NCBI RefSeq assembly: GCF_002310375.3
Contig: NZ_CP023315.3
Location: 3,658,001-3,722,000 of the forward strand
From: Caulobacter vibrioides
GTDB taxonomy: Bacteria; Pseudomonadota; Alphaproteobacteria; Caulobacterales; Caulobacteraceae
DNA: 64,000 bases
Reading direction: 5' to 3'
Positions 1 to 10,515 of this stretch are shown here, piece after piece. Every line of letters starts with the position of its first letter. Within the stretch, counting starts at the first letter, position 1. The notes beneath the pieces were generated by a model. The model ran no database searches and had not been told where the DNA came from. It was given only the letters and a program-made list of their open reading frames with translations. The position numbers and the translations under genes are program-made.

Positions 1-561
1 GTGGCGATCTATGGCCAGACCGCGTTCGGGACGACGAGCGACCTTGCCTGGACCATCCTGGCGGCCCTGCTGGCCCTGGGCGCCGGCGTGGCGGGCGCGA
101 CGCTGCTGCTTCGCCACCACTCGGCGCGGGCGTTGGTCACAGCCGGCGCCTTGGGCGTGGCGGCCCACATCGCCCTGACCGCCGGCCTGATCCCGCGCCT
201 GGAGCCCCTGTTCCTGTCCCCGGATCTGGCCAAGACCTTGGACAGCGCCCGCCTTTCGCCCCGCTCGGGCGCTCCGGCCCCGGTGGCCGTGACGGGCTAC
301 GCCGAGCCCAGCCTGATCTTCCAGCTGGGAACCACCACCCAGCTGACGGACGGCGCCGGCGCGGCCCAGGCGGTTGCCGAAGGCCGCACCGCCATCGTCG
401 AGGCGCGGGAAGAGGCGCCCTTCCGCGAGGCCTTGAAGACGCTCGGCCTGACCGCGCGCCCCGCCGCCGTGGTCGAGGGCCTGAACTATTCCGACGGCGA
501 CCAGGAGCGTCTGACCGTCTATCGCGGCGAACCCATCACGCCGCAGGAGGCCCAGCCGTGA
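1..561 (+). CDS. Glycosyltransferase family 39-type membrane protein, C-terminal part (partial)
   Basis: This is the 3' end of a gene that continues upstream of the window; the GTG at base 1 need not be its start. The visible 186 residues begin with about two hydrophobic helices (roughly residues 15-37 and 44-68). A soluble domain follows, with a YAEPSLIF segment and alternating strands, like the C-terminal extracytoplasmic domain of ArnT/PMT-type glycosyltransferases, which use polyprenyl-phosphate sugars at the periplasmic face. The family call rests on this tail only. The stop overlaps the GTG of the HMG-CoA lyase gene (GTGA), so the two are probably co-translated. Confidence 0.55.
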   Translation: MAIYGQTAFGTTSDLAWTILAALLALGAGVAGATLLLRHHSARALVTAGALGVAAHIALTAGLIPRLEPLFLSPDLAKTLDSARLSPRSGAPAPVAVTGYAEPSLIFQLGTTTQLTDGAGAAQAVAEGRTAIVEAREEAPFREALKTLGLTARPAAVVEGLNYSDGDQERLTVYRGEPITPQEAQP

Positions 562-1457
562 GCCGCTTCATCCAGATCGTCGAGGTCGGCCCGCGTGACG
601 GGCTGCAGAACGAGAAGATCGTTCTGAGCGTCGCCGAAAAGCTCGACCTGATCGCCCGGCTTGAGGCCGCCGGCGCCAAGCGCACCGAGGTCGTCTCGTT
701 CGTGAACCCAAGCCGCGTGCCGCAGATGGCGGGGGCCGAGGAGATCATGGCCGCCCTGCCCGCCGACCTTGTCCACGCGCGCATCGGCCTTGTGCTGAAC
801 ATGCGCGGCTGGGAGCGGTGCGTGTCGACGGGGTGCGACGAGGCCAATGTCGTGGTCTGCGCCTCGGACGGCTTCGCCACCCGCAACCAGGGCTCGACCA
901 CGCGCCAGCAGGTCGAGACCCTGGCGGCCATCGTCGAGCGCCAGGCGAGCGAAGGCGGCCCGCCGATCACCGCCACCATCTCGGTGGCCTTCGGTTGCCC
1001 GTTCGATGGCGAGGTGTCCGAGGACCAGGTCGTCGCCATCGTTCGTGAAGCCGCCGCCCTGGGCGTGCATGAGATCGCCATCGCCGACACCATTGGGGTC
1101 GCCGATCCCTGGACGGTCCGTCAGCGGATCGAGGCCGTCCGCGCCGCCGCGCCGGGCGCTCGTCTGCGCATGCATTTCCACGACACCCGCAACACGGGGC
1201 TGGCCAACGCCTTCGCCAGCGTCGAGGCGGGCGTCGATGTTCTGGACGCCTCGGTCGGGGGGCTGGGCGGCTGTCCGTTCGCGCCGGCCGCGACGGGCAA
1301 TATCGGCACCGAGGATCTCGTCTACATGCTGGAACGCGCCGGCTTCGAGACCGGTTACGATCTGGCGGCGCTGATCGAGATCGGCCGCGACATCAGCCAA
1401 CGCCTGGGCAAGGCCCCCGCCTCGTCCCTGGCCCGCGCCGGAAGGTTCCCCGCATGA
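558..1457 (+). CDS. mvaB: Hydroxymethylglutaryl-CoA lyase
   Basis: The enzyme splits HMG-CoA into acetyl-CoA and acetoacetate, the last step of leucine degradation. The 299-residue length is normal for the family. The N-terminus carries EVGPRDGLQNE, the metal and substrate motif at the start of the TIM barrel. HFHDTRNTG near residue 205 supplies metal-ligand histidines. The HMG-CoA lyase signature with its catalytic Cys is present as GGLGGCPFAP near residue 232. The gene starts with GTG overlapping the upstream stop and ends overlapping the ATG of the next gene, so it sits inside a three-gene run. No acyl-CoA carboxylase genes are adjacent, so the pathway context is inferred from the family. 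Confidence 0.93.
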   Translation: MSRFIQIVEVGPRDGLQNEKIVLSVAEKLDLIARLEAAGAKRTEVVSFVNPSRVPQMAGAEEIMAALPADLVHARIGLVLNMRGWERCVSTGCDEANVVVCASDGFATRNQGSTTRQQVETLAAIVERQASEGGPPITATISVAFGCPFDGEVSEDQVVAIVREAAALGVHEIAIADTIGVADPWTVRQRIEAVRAAAPGARLRMHFHDTRNTGLANAFASVEAGVDVLDASVGGLGGCPFAPAATGNIGTEDLVYMLERAGFETGYDLAALIEIGRDISQRLGKAPASSLARAGRFPA

Positions 1458-1819
1458 GACACATGGCTGTCCTGCTCGCCCTTGGCCTGTCGGCCTGCGT
1501 CGCCGCGCCGGTGGCCGACGCCGGCCCCGCCCGCTGCGACGTCACGATCCGGTTCGGCAGCTACGGCGCGGGGATCGACCACGCGCTCGCCGACAAGGTC
1601 GCCGCCGCCATCAAGGTCGACCGCGACATCGCTCGCGCCGAACGCAAGCCCTGGGGCCGCGAGGGCGAGTTCGACCAGTGCCTGACGGCCAAGCCCGGTC
1701 GCGACGCCAAGGCGATGTACGCGCGCTACCGGGCGATGCTGCCGGGCAAGAGCCTGAAGGCGCCAACCTCGATAGAGGGGCCGGACGGACTGCGGTTCGA
1801 GACGATCGCGCCGATGTAG
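1454..1819 (+). CDS. Small putative lipoprotein of unknown function
   Basis: This is a 121-residue protein with a short hydrophobic N-terminus ending in the lipobox-like LGLSAC, so lipidation at Cys15 and anchoring in the outer or inner membrane are likely. The mature part has a YGAGIDHALADK stretch, two further cysteines (in ARCDV and DQCLT) and no recognised domain. The two cysteines might form a disulphide. ATGA overlap with the HMG-CoA lyase gene suggests coupled translation. No function can be assigned. Confidence 0.75.
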   Translation: MRHMAVLLALGLSACVAAPVADAGPARCDVTIRFGSYGAGIDHALADKVAAAIKVDRDIARAERKPWGREGEFDQCLTAKPGRDAKAMYARYRAMLPGKSLKAPTSIEGPDGLRFETIAPM

Positions 1820-1858
1820 GCGGACGTTTGCGGGCGATCTTGGGTGGGAGGCGGACCA

Positions 1859-1968
1859 ATCCTCCCCCTAGCGGGGGAGGTGTCGGCGAAGCCGACGGAG
1901 GGGGAAAAAGCCGGCTCGGCGGTGCTTCCCCCTCCGGCCTTCGGCCTCCTCCCCCCTGGGGGGAGGAT
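1859..1968. repeat. Palindromic intergenic repeat (CCTCCCCC...GGGGGAGG type), copy 1
   Basis: The element is bounded by inverted ATCCTCCCCC / GGGGAGGAT ends. It contains a smaller hairpin at its left side (CTCCCCC-TAGC-GGGGGAG), then a GAAGCCGACGGAGGGGGA segment and a mirrored right half. Related elements sit at 8379-8490 and 52770-52955, so this is a dispersed family of mobile or REP-like intergenic palindromes. It lies between convergent genes and may also act as a transcription barrier. Confidence 0.8.
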
Positions 1969-2012
1969 CTGTGTCTTCGGAGCCCATGTCCGCCAAGGGC
2001 CGTGAGCCGACC

Positions 2013-2939
2013 CTAAATCGGCCGCCCAGTCAGTTTCCACAGCAGCGGGCGGCATACGCTCATCAGCATGATGGCCGGGGCCAGCAGCACGGCGGCGGCG
2101 AAGAGCTGTAGGCTGTCGGCGCGCTTGATAAAGTAACGGGTCAGGCCCACGCCCTTGTGGAACTCGACCTTCACCGGGTGCTCCAGGCTGGTGTGGCCCA
2201 GGTGGACGACCTCGGCGTTGGGCTGGAACAGCACCTGGCCACCGGCCCGGCGGGCCCGCCAGCACAGGTCGATGTCCTCGACGTGCAGGAAATAGCCTTC
2301 ATCGAAGCCGTTCAGGGTCTCGAAGTCCGCGCGGCGCATGGCGAAGCAGGCGCCGGAAATGGTCGGCATTGGCGCCGGCCCCTGCGGCAGCGGCTCATTT
2401 TCCCGATGGATCTCGAACGCCGCCAGCTTGGGATAGCGGCGCGTCAGCTGACCAAAGCTCAGCACGGTGCTGATCGGCGTGACCTCGCCCCGCCGTCCGC
2501 CGCGCTGCTCGCTGCCATCGGCGTTGAGCACACGCGCGCCCACGATCGTGGGAACCGCCTGGCCCTTGAAGGCGGTGACCAGCGACGCCACGCAGCCGGG
2601 CTGCAGATTGGCGTCGGGATTGAGGAAGACGATGTATTCGCCGCCGGCCGTCACCGCGCCCAGATTGGCGCCGCGTGCGAAACCGACATTGCCGTGGCCC
2701 TGCTTGAGCACGACGCGCGGCTCGGTCAGGGCCAGGGAGCGCAGCATGTCCTCGTCGCGCGAGGACGAGCCGTTATCGACGATGATGAACTCATCGACCA
2801 GCGGCTCGGCCAGCACATGGCGGATGCTTTCGACCAGCGCCTCTCCCGTCCGATAGACGACCATGACGACGGACACGTTCGGACGAGCCGGACGCGCACC
2901 AACGGCAAGGGTCGAGACGGACGGGAGGATGCTGTTCAT
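2013..2939 (-). CDS. Glycosyltransferase family 2 protein
   Basis: This is a 308-residue GT-A fold enzyme, probably adding a deoxyhexose or similar sugar to a surface glycan. NVSVVMVVYRTG and the VDNGSS segment form the nucleotide-sugar site. FLNPDAN gives the DXD-like metal motif near residue 105. YFLHVEDIDLCWRARRAG is the acceptor/catalytic motif typical of rhamnosyltransferase-like family members. A hydrophobic helix near residues 280-300 suggests membrane attachment. The start codon overlaps the stop of thrS (ATGA), so it is translationally coupled to a housekeeping gene with no obvious functional link. Confidence 0.85.
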   Translation of the reverse strand: MNSILPSVSTLAVGARPARPNVSVVMVVYRTGEALVESIRHVLAEPLVDEFIIVDNGSSSRDEDMLRSLALTEPRVVLKQGHGNVGFARGANLGAVTAGGEYIVFLNPDANLQPGCVASLVTAFKGQAVPTIVGARVLNADGSEQRGGRRGEVTPISTVLSFGQLTRRYPKLAAFEIHRENEPLPQGPAPMPTISGACFAMRRADFETLNGFDEGYFLHVEDIDLCWRARRAGGQVLFQPNAEVVHLGHTSLEHPVKVEFHKGVGLTRYFIKRADSLQLFAAAVLLAPAIMLMSVCRPLLWKLTGRPI

Positions 2940-4906
2940 CAGGCGGTCACGGCCTCCTGGACGGCCAGAGCGCGCGCGAGGTCGGGCGGCGTGGCGTTGG
3001 ACTTCAGCACGCGAAGCGCTTCTTCAAGCGACAAGACGCTCTGACCTTCGCCGCCAAGGCGACGAAGGGCCAAATGCCCCGTTTCAGCTTCTTTACGTCC
3101 CACCACCGCGATCACTGGCACCTTAGCGAGGCTGTGCTCGCGGATCTTATAGTTGATCTTCTCGTTTCGCAGGTCCAGCTCCGCACGCATACCCAGTTTC
3201 GTCAATTTCTCGACGACCTCACGGGCATAGTCATCGGCGTCCGAGGTAATCGTAGCCACCACCACTTGAGTCGGCGCCAGCCACACGGGCAGAGCGCCCG
3301 CGAAGTTTTCCAGAAGAATGCCGATAAAACGCTCGAAGGATCCCAGAATCGCACGGTGAAGCATCACAGGACGCTTCTTCGAACCATCCTCGGAAACGTA
3401 CTCAGCGTCCAATCGTTCCGGAAGCACGAAATCGAGTTGCAGCGTGCCGCACTGCCAGACGCGGCCGATGGCGTCTTTCAGCGAGAACTCGAGCTTGGGA
3501 CCATAGAAGGCGCCTTCGCCCGGCTGCAGGGTCAGGGTTTCGCCTGCGGCCTCGGCCGCGGCGGCCAGAGCGGCCTCGGCCTTGTCCCAGGTCTCATCCG
3601 TGCCGGCGCGCAGCTCGGGGCGCGTCGAGAACTTGGTGTCCGCCAGCGTCATGCCAAGGTCGCTATAGACCGAGCGCAACAGTTCGATGAACCGGGCGCT
3701 TTCTTCGGTGACCTGCTCTTCGCGGCAGAAGATGTGGGCGTCGTCCTGGGTGAAGGCGCGCACACGCATGATGCCGTGCATGGCGCCCGAGGGCTCATAG
3801 CGGTGGCAGGCGCCGAACTCGGCCATGCGCAGAGGCAGCTCGCGATAGGACTTCTGGCCGACATTGAAGATCTGGATGTGGCCGGGACAGTTCATCGGCT
3901 TGACCGCCAGGACCTCGCCCTCGGCGCTTTCGCACATGAACATGGCGTGGCCGAACTTCTCGGCGTGGCCCGACTTTTCCCACAGGCTGCGATCCAGGAT
4001 CTGCGGGGTCTTCACTTCCTTGTAGCCGGCCGCGTCGAGGCGACGGCGCATGTAGTCCTCGAGCACACGATAAAGGGCCCAGCCCTTGGCGTGCCAGAAC
4101 ACCATGCCCTTGCCCTCTTCCTGGATGTGGAAGAGGTCCATGGTCTTGCCCAGCTTGCGGTGATCGCGCTTCTCGGCTTCCTCGATGCGCTTGAGGTGCG
4201 CTTCGAGATCGGCGTCGGAGGCCCAGGCCGTGCCGTAGATGCGCTGCAGCTGAGCGTTGTTCTGATCGCCACGCCAATAGGCGCCGGCCAGCTTGGTCAG
4301 CTTGAAGGCCTTGCCGACATGTTTGGTCGACGGCAGGTGGGGACCCCGGCAGAGATCCTTCCAGGCGCCCTGGCGATAGACCGTGATCGTATCGGTGTCC
4401 GGCAGGTCACGGATGATCTGCGCCTTGTACTGCTCACCGATGCCGTCGAAGTGGGCGATGGCCTCGTTGCGGTCCCAGACTTCGCGCGTGATCTTCTCGT
4501 CGCGGTCGACGATCTCCTTCATGCGCTTTTCGATCTTTTCCAGATCGTCCAGGCTGAACGGCTCGTCGCGCGCAAAGTCGTAGTAGAAGCCGTCCTCGAC
4601 GTTCGGGCCGATGGTGACCTGGGTGCCGGGGAACAGCTCCTGCACGGCCTCGGCCAGGACGTGGGCGGTGTCGTGGCGGATGGTGTCCAGCGCCTCGGGC
4701 GCCTCGCGCGTCAGGATCTCGAACTTGCGCTCGCCCGTCAGCAGATCGGGCGTCAGCGCACGATCCAGGTCCAGGACCTGACCATCCAGCTTGATCAGCA
4801 GAGCCTTCTTCTCCAGCGACTTGGAGATGGCGGCGGCGACGTCGCGCCCCGTCGAGCCGTCAGGGTACTGACGCGACGAGCCGTCGGGGAAAACCAGATC
4901 GATCAT
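2939..4906 (-). CDS. thrS: Threonyl-tRNA synthetase
   Basis: This cytoplasmic class II synthetase charges tRNA-Thr. Its 655 residues are close to the usual ~640. An N-terminal TGS domain (residues 1-60) is followed by the editing domain with HDTAH and, further on, a conserved histidine/cysteine region. The catalytic core has [10 protein letters not shown] (zinc Cys), [12 protein letters not shown] (motif 2 region) and a C-terminal anticodon-binding domain. The start overlaps the end of yidD on the same strand by 4 bp. Upstream T-box or leader structures typical of Firmicutes are not evident. Confidence 0.97.
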   Translation of the reverse strand: MIDLVFPDGSSRQYPDGSTGRDVAAAISKSLEKKALLIKLDGQVLDLDRALTPDLLTGERKFEILTREAPEALDTIRHDTAHVLAEAVQELFPGTQVTIGPNVEDGFYYDFARDEPFSLDDLEKIEKRMKEIVDRDEKITREVWDRNEAIAHFDGIGEQYKAQIIRDLPDTDTITVYRQGAWKDLCRGPHLPSTKHVGKAFKLTKLAGAYWRGDQNNAQLQRIYGTAWASDADLEAHLKRIEEAEKRDHRKLGKTMDLFHIQEEGKGMVFWHAKGWALYRVLEDYMRRRLDAAGYKEVKTPQILDRSLWEKSGHAEKFGHAMFMCESAEGEVLAVKPMNCPGHIQIFNVGQKSYRELPLRMAEFGACHRYEPSGAMHGIMRVRAFTQDDAHIFCREEQVTEESARFIELLRSVYSDLGMTLADTKFSTRPELRAGTDETWDKAEAALAAAAEAAGETLTLQPGEGAFYGPKLEFSLKDAIGRVWQCGTLQLDFVLPERLDAEYVSEDGSKKRPVMLHRAILGSFERFIGILLENFAGALPVWLAPTQVVVATITSDADDYAREVVEKLTKLGMRAELDLRNEKINYKIREHSLAKVPVIAVVGRKEAETGHLALRRLGGEGQSVLSLEEALRVLKSNATPPDLARALAVQEAVTA

Positions 4907-5157
4907 TCTTCACATTTCCACTTGCGTGGCTGGTGTCGCGGCGGCGGCGGGTCGTAGCCCGATCCACCAAACGGATTGCAGCGGCAAATCCGTCGCAACC
5001 CCAGCCAGGAGCCCTTGAGCGGGCCATGATCCTTGAGGGCGGCGGCCGTGTACTCCGAGCAGCTCGGCGTAAAGCGGCACTGACGCCCGATGAGAGGCGA
5101 GAGCGTCAACTTGTAGGCCCTAAGGCCCAAATCGACGGTGCGTTCGTAGAAGGTCAT
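4903..5157 (-). CDS. yidD: Membrane protein insertion efficiency factor YidD
   Basis: This is an 84-residue member of the YidD (UPF0161) family, which helps YidC insert proteins into the inner membrane. The diagnostic [15 protein letters not shown] and [17 protein letters not shown] motifs are intact. The protein has an amphipathic N-terminal helix rather than a full transmembrane segment. In many bacteria yidD lies in the rpmH-rnpA-yidC cluster; here it precedes thrS and overlaps its start, an arrangement seen in alphaproteobacteria. Confidence 0.95.
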   Translation of the reverse strand: MTFYERTVDLGLRAYKLTLSPLIGRQCRFTPSCSEYTAAALKDHGPLKGSWLGLRRICRCNPFGGSGYDPPPPRHQPRKWKCEE

Positions 5158-5209
5158 GCCGGCGTGCGAATTGTTGCGATGCGGTTACACACCCCGAAGG
5201 GGGTCGCGA

Positions 5210-5671
5210 TCAAGACGCGCCGGCGGTGCTAGTTCGCGTTTCGCCGACGCCTGTGGCCTTACGGACAGCCTCGACCGTCGCTTCGAACGCCAACAGCGTC
5301 GAGGCGTGACGAGCGGGATAGTCCTTGACCGGCTCCAGCACGGCGAGCTCCGCAAACCGACCCGCAGGAGGCGAGCCGTTCGCCTTCAGCATAGCGGCAA
5401 GCGAGTCGCGCGCCAACTCGATGTCGGAAAGTTCCGCGCCGATCACGTTCGCCCCCAGGATCGCGGCGGCGGCCTGTCCCAAGGCGCAGGCCGAAACGTC
5501 CTGAGCATAGTCGACGACCTTGCCATCCTTGACCACGACATCGACGGTGATCCGACTGCCGCACAGCTTGGCGGTCTTCTCGGCGCTGGCGTCGGGCGCG
5601 GCCAAGCGGCCGGCGCGCGGCATGTTGGCCACGAGTCCCAGGATCTTGGCGCTGTAGAGGTTGTCGATCAT
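5210..5671 (-). CDS. IscU/NifU-N-like protein with altered cluster ligands
   Basis: This 153-residue protein has the fold signature of iron-sulphur scaffold proteins (COG0822): MIDNLYSAKIL start, LCGSRI with Cys37, SACALGQAAAA with Cys62, and a YPARHASTLLAF end motif. In IscU and SufU the first motif is CGD and the last carries a third Cys. Here the Asp is Ser39 and the third Cys position is Ser124, with His122 nearby. Only two of four usual ligands remain, so it may bind metal differently or act as a regulator or carrier rather than a scaffold. It lies between yidD and the START-domain gene, with no isc or suf genes nearby. Confidence 0.8.
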   Translation of the reverse strand: MIDNLYSAKILGLVANMPRAGRLAAPDASAEKTAKLCGSRITVDVVVKDGKVVDYAQDVSACALGQAAAAILGANVIGAELSDIELARDSLAAMLKANGSPPAGRFAELAVLEPVKDYPARHASTLLAFEATVEAVRKATGVGETRTSTAGAS

Positions 5672-5677
5672 GGGCGC

Positions 5678-6139
5678 CTAAACGGTGCTCTTCGACCGCT
5701 CGGACCAGATCGCCTCAGCGCGGTCACGAACAGCCTCGCCCATCTGCGTGAACGCCGCCTTTAGCTGGCGGCGCTCGTCGCGGCTGACGAAACGCAGCAG
5801 CAGGCCCATGAACAGCTCGCCGTTCGAGAAGGTCGCGCTGGCGGGGCCCATGCTCTCGATCTCCAGATAGCGGATCGCGGTCACGAAACCGCCCAGCCGG
5901 CTCGAACGCCAGTGCAGCTGTTCGTAAGGCACCCAGTCCTGGACGACCGGCTGAATGACGGTGGGCGCCTGACCGGGCAGATGCTGCTCCAGCACTAGGG
6001 TCGAGCCCACCTTCATCACCCCCTCGGCCTTGCGATAGAGCGGGTTCCACTGCGCCCAGCCTTCGAAGTCCGAGACGACCTCCCAGACGACCTCGGCCGG
6101 CGCTTGGACCCCGATACGATGCTCGACGGCGCGTTGCAT
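5678..6139 (-). CDS. SRPBCC (START-like) domain protein
   Basis: The start chosen is MQRAVEHRIGV, because upstream in-frame codons run into cysS and encode low-complexity Arg/Gly sequence. The resulting 153 residues form one polyketide-cyclase/START-like domain: APAEVVWEVVSDFEGWAQWNPLY at the N-terminus is typical of the family, followed by strands and a long C-terminal helix. Such proteins have a helix-grip cavity for lipids or other hydrophobic ligands; the ligand here is unknown. It starts 2 bp after the cysS stop and ends 6 bp before the IscU-like gene, so it belongs to the cysS transcription unit. Confidence 0.8.
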   Translation of the reverse strand: MQRAVEHRIGVQAPAEVVWEVVSDFEGWAQWNPLYRKAEGVMKVGSTLVLEQHLPGQAPTVIQPVVQDWVPYEQLHWRSSRLGGFVTAIRYLEIESMGPASATFSNGELFMGLLLRFVSRDERRQLKAAFTQMGEAVRDRAEAIWSERSKSTV

Positions 6140-6141
6140 GG

Positions 6142-7533
<1,392 letters not shown>

Positions 7534-7728
7534 GACTCTGGGTTCTGACGTAGCGGAAGGGTGTTGCCCACCCCAGGAACGGCCCCATATAGCTTTCTGT
7601 TACGGCAAGGGCCACGGCGTCATGCGTCTAAGTTCCCGGCCCGGCCGTATGTGAAACGGGTGGCACGCGTCATTCCGAGGCGATCGGCGTCTCGGCGCAA
7701 CTCAGCCCGTGGAAAGAACCCCTCCAAA

Positions 7729-8367
7729 ATGGACGCACTGACCCGCGAGCGAACCCTGATCGGCTCCGACGACACGACCGGTCTTGATCTTGAACCCGTT
7801 CAGCGCCCTTCCAAGGACGAGGCCATGGCCGCCGTGCGGACGTTGCTGGCCTGGGCCGGCGACAATCCGGAGCGCGAAGGCCTGATCGACACGCCCAAGC
7901 GCGTCGTCGAGGCGTTCGACGAGTGGTTCGCCGGCTATCACGGCGATCCGGCCAAGGAACTGTCGCGCACCTTTGAGGACGTGCAGGGCTATGACGACAT
8001 GGTGATGCTCCGCGGCATCGACGTGCAGAGCCACTGCGAGCACCACATGGCGCCCTTCCTGGGCAAGGCCTGGATCGCCTACATGCCGACCGGCAAGGTG
8101 GTGGGCCTGTCGAAGCTGGCGCGCCTGGTCGAGATCTTCGCCAAGCGTCTCCAGACCCAGGAGACCATGACCATGCAGATCGCCGACGCCATCGAGGACC
8201 ACCTGTCGGCCGCCGGCGTGGCCGTGCTGATCGACGCCGAGCACCAGTGCATGAGCACGCGCGGCGTCCACCACCACGACGTCTCGACCATCACCACCCA
8301 GTTCCGCGGCGTGTTCAAGACCGACAAGGTCCTGCAGCAGCGGTTCATGGACCTGGTGAAGAAGTAG
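7729..8367 (+). CDS. folE: GTP cyclohydrolase I
   Basis: The enzyme converts GTP to 7,8-dihydroneopterin triphosphate, the first step of folate synthesis. I start at MDALTRERT (212 residues); the upstream in-frame extension is Arg-rich and unlike the family. Zinc and active-site motifs are intact: [19 protein letters not shown], the [18 protein letters not shown] helix, and [11 protein letters not shown] with the second zinc Cys. The length and architecture match bacterial type IA enzymes. Confidence 0.96.
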   Translation: MDALTRERTLIGSDDTTGLDLEPVQRPSKDEAMAAVRTLLAWAGDNPEREGLIDTPKRVVEAFDEWFAGYHGDPAKELSRTFEDVQGYDDMVMLRGIDVQSHCEHHMAPFLGKAWIAYMPTGKVVGLSKLARLVEIFAKRLQTQETMTMQIADAIEDHLSAAGVAVLIDAEHQCMSTRGVHHHDVSTITTQFRGVFKTDKVLQQRFMDLVKK

Positions 8368-8378
8368 ACTTTGAAAGC

Positions 8379-8490
8379 CCCTCCCCCTCGCGGGGGAGGT
8401 GGTCGCGAAGCGACCGGAGGGGGAAGGTCATGGGCCTTAGCCGCTTCCCTCTCCGTCGACTTTGTCGACACCTCTCCCCTGGGGAGAGGA
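8379..8490. repeat. Palindromic intergenic repeat, copy 2
   Basis: This element has the same family layout as 1859-1968: CCTCCCCC-TCGC-GGGGGAGG hairpin, then a GCGAAGCGACCGGAGGGGGA segment, a spacer, and a mirrored CTCTCCGTCGACTTTGTCGAC / CTCTCCCCTGGGGAGAGG half. It lies between the convergent folE and DUF817 genes, only 11 bp after the folE stop, so it may serve as a bidirectional terminator as well as a dispersed repeat. Confidence 0.8.
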
Positions 8491-8504
8491 TTAGACACGC
8501 CCCC

Positions 8505-9389
8505 TTAAGCCGCTCGCCAGATCCCCTGGCGGATCCGCGCCACGCAGGCGTGCACCGGCGGATGCACCAGGGTCACCAGCACGAAGCTGATGAGCATCAA
8601 CAGGTACCAAGCGCCCATCTTCTCGAACGCCACCATGCGCCAGCCGTCGGTTTGGTTCGGATAGATCCAGGCGCCGGCGAAGGTGCCCAGGTTCTCGGCG
8701 ATCCAGATGAACAGCGACACCAGCACCGCCCCCATCAGCATGGGCATGCGTCGCGCGGTCTGGTCGGGCGTGAACACGAACCAGGTCCGTCCGAACAGCA
8801 GAACCGACAGCGCGAACAGACCGATGCGAATGTCGATCATGTAGTGGTGGGTGAAGAAGTTGGCGTAGATCAGCACCGCCAGAATGTGCGTGGTCCAGAA
8901 CGGCGGGTAGCGGATGAAGGTGATGTCGAACAGTCGCCAGATGCGGGCGATATAGCTGCCCACGCACGCATACATGAAGCCTGTGAACAGCGGCACGCCG
9001 CCGATGCGCAACAGGCTCTCCTCGGGATAGATCCAAGAGCCTTGGGCGGTCTTGAACAGCTCCATGATCGTGCCGACGACGTGGAACATGAAGATCACCA
9101 GCGCCTCGTCCCAGCGCTCCAGCTTCAGCGCCAACAAGGAGGCCTGGATGGCGATCGCGGCGACGACCAGGAAATCATAGCGGGCGATCGGCGCCGCCTC
9201 GGGCCAGAACAGCTTGGTGCCGACCAGCAGCGCCAGCATCAGCCCGCCAAACAGACAGGCCCAGGCCTGCTTCAGGCCGAACAGAAGAAACTCGTAGGCG
9301 TAGCCGTTCCAGCGCGATTGCTGCGCCCACGGCCGCGCTCGCTCGTCCAGCGCCGCCACGCTAGCCTTGATGCGGTCTTTCAGGTTCAT
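8505..9389 (-). CDS. DUF817 family integral membrane protein
   Basis: This is a 294-residue polytopic membrane protein with about eight hydrophobic segments. It matches the DUF817 (YoaT-like) family in its WDEALVIFMFHVVGTIMELFK, SWIYPE and FFTHHY regions; family function is unknown. I chose MNLKDR rather than the GTG 21 bp upstream because AGGGAA lies 4-5 bases before this ATG. The repeated GSWIYPE / GAWIYPN motifs and conserved His and Glu residues within membrane regions are suggestive of an enzyme or ion-binding site, but this is inference. Confidence 0.85.
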   Translation of the reverse strand: MNLKDRIKASVAALDERARPWAQQSRWNGYAYEFLLFGLKQAWACLFGGLMLALLVGTKLFWPEAAPIARYDFLVVAAIAIQASLLALKLERWDEALVIFMFHVVGTIMELFKTAQGSWIYPEESLLRIGGVPLFTGFMYACVGSYIARIWRLFDITFIRYPPFWTTHILAVLIYANFFTHHYMIDIRIGLFALSVLLFGRTWFVFTPDQTARRMPMLMGAVLVSLFIWIAENLGTFAGAWIYPNQTDGWRMVAFEKMGAWYLLMLISFVLVTLVHPPVHACVARIRQGIWRAA

Positions 9390-9446
9390 CGCGTTCCCTA
9401 GGACGCGCAAGCACGCCCGCTTTCCCCAGAAGCGGCGCGGAAACTA

Positions 9447-9467
9447 GCGCAGGCTCGCAGCCTGCGC
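9447..9467 (+). promoter_or_regulatory. Perfect hairpin just upstream of hisI start codons
   Basis: GCGCAGGCT and AGCCTGCGC form a perfect 9-bp stem around a 3-base loop. It ends 3 bases before the ATG at 9471 and 12 before the ATG at 9480. No good Shine-Dalgarno sequence lies between the hairpin and either start. In RNA it would occupy the ribosome standby region of hisI, so it may limit initiation. It could alternatively be a protein-binding palindrome. Confidence 0.45.
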
Positions 9468-9479
9468 CATATGTGGCCC

Positions 9480-9899
9480 ATGAGCACCGACCTGTTCCCC
9501 CAAGCCCACACCAAGCACGACTTGGAGCGGGGCGCCGCCCTCGCGCCGCGCTTCAACGCCGATGGTCTGGTCGTGGCGGTGGCCCAGCACGCCGACACCG
9601 GCGAGATCCTGATGCTGGCCTGGATGAACGCCGAGGCCCTGAAGCTGACGGTCGAAACCAACATCGCCCACTACTACAGCCGCTCGCGGGGCGAGCTTTG
9701 GAAAAAGGGCGACACCAGCGGCCAACTGCAGGACGTCATCGAACTGCGGGTCGACTGCGATCAGGACGCGGTGCTGCTCAAGGTGCGCGTGCGCGGTGAC
9801 GGCGGCGCATGCCATGTCGGCTTCAGATCGTGCTTCTACCGGGTGCTCGAGAACGGCGCGCTGGTCGAGCGCGAGACGCCCACCCATGACCACCCCTGA
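9480..9899 (+). CDS. hisI: Phosphoribosyl-AMP cyclohydrolase
   Basis: This enzyme opens the adenine ring of phosphoribosyl-AMP, the third step of histidine synthesis. At 139 residues it is the stand-alone HisI without the HisE pyrophosphatase domain, as usual in alphaproteobacteria. The family motifs are present: [24 protein letters not shown] with SGQLQ, the [11 protein letters not shown] metal site, and [11 protein letters not shown] with two zinc cysteines. A second ATG at 9471 would add three residues. The 3' end overlaps the LysE-type gene by 14 bp. Confidence 0.94.
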   Translation: MSTDLFPQAHTKHDLERGAALAPRFNADGLVVAVAQHADTGEILMLAWMNAEALKLTVETNIAHYYSRSRGELWKKGDTSGQLQDVIELRVDCDQDAVLLKVRVRGDGGACHVGFRSCFYRVLENGALVERETPTHDHP

Positions 9900-10512
9900 G
9901 GCCCTGATCGCCTTCACCCTGGCGGCGGGTCTTTTGACCCTGACGCCGGGCCTGGACACCGCGCTGGTGATCCGCACGGCGGCCGCAGAAGGGCCGCGCC
10001 GCGCCGCCGGCGCGGCGATCGGGGTGGGGATCGGTTGCTTGGTCTGGGGCGCGGCCGCCGCGTTCGGGGTCGGGGCCCTGCTGACCGCGTCCCAAACCGC
10101 CTACACGGTGCTGAAATGGGCCGGCGCGCTTTACCTGGCCTGGACGGGGTTGCGCATGATCCTTCGGCCGCGCGACGCCTTCGAGCTGGGCGAGACGAGG
10201 CCGACGGACGCAGGCGCCCTTGCGGCGATGCGCCGGGGGCTGCTGACCAACCTGCTCAATCCCAAGGTCGGGATTTTCTACGTCTCGTTCCTGCCGCAGT
10301 TTATGCCGGCCGGCGTCGATCCCGCGCGCTTTGGCCTGGCGCTGACGACGATCCATGTCGTCGAAGGGCTATTGTGGTTCGCGCTTCTAATCACGGCCAC
10401 CGTGCCGATCGCGGGCCTCCTGAGACGACCGCCAGTGATCCGATGGCTAGATCGGATCACCGGCCTGGTGTTCGTCGCCTTTGGGCTGCGCCTGGCGCTG
10501 GAGCGCCGGTAG
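9886..10512 (+). CDS. LysE/RhtB family amino-acid exporter
   Basis: This is a 208-residue inner-membrane protein with about six hydrophobic helices. It has the family signature [33 protein letters not shown] at the N-terminus and [21 protein letters not shown] in the middle. LysE/RhtB proteins export lysine, homoserine, threonine or related metabolites; the substrate here cannot be told. The start [10 protein letters not shown] overlaps the hisI end, and longer in-frame extensions lie wholly within hisI. Confidence 0.9.
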   Translation: MTTPEALIAFTLAAGLLTLTPGLDTALVIRTAAAEGPRRAAGAAIGVGIGCLVWGAAAAFGVGALLTASQTAYTVLKWAGALYLAWTGLRMILRPRDAFELGETRPTDAGALAAMRRGLLTNLLNPKVGIFYVSFLPQFMPAGVDPARFGLALTTIHVVEGLLWFALLITATVPIAGLLRRPPVIRWLDRITGLVFVAFGLRLALERR

Positions 10513-10515
10513 GTT

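Noticed and set aside
1859..1968. Possible CRISPR from palindromic repeats
   Set aside because: Copies are dispersed in several intergenic gaps, not regularly spaced with unique spacers, and there are no cas genes.
3074..4957. 627-codon plus-strand frame opposite thrS
   Set aside because: Shadow of thrS; no independent family features.
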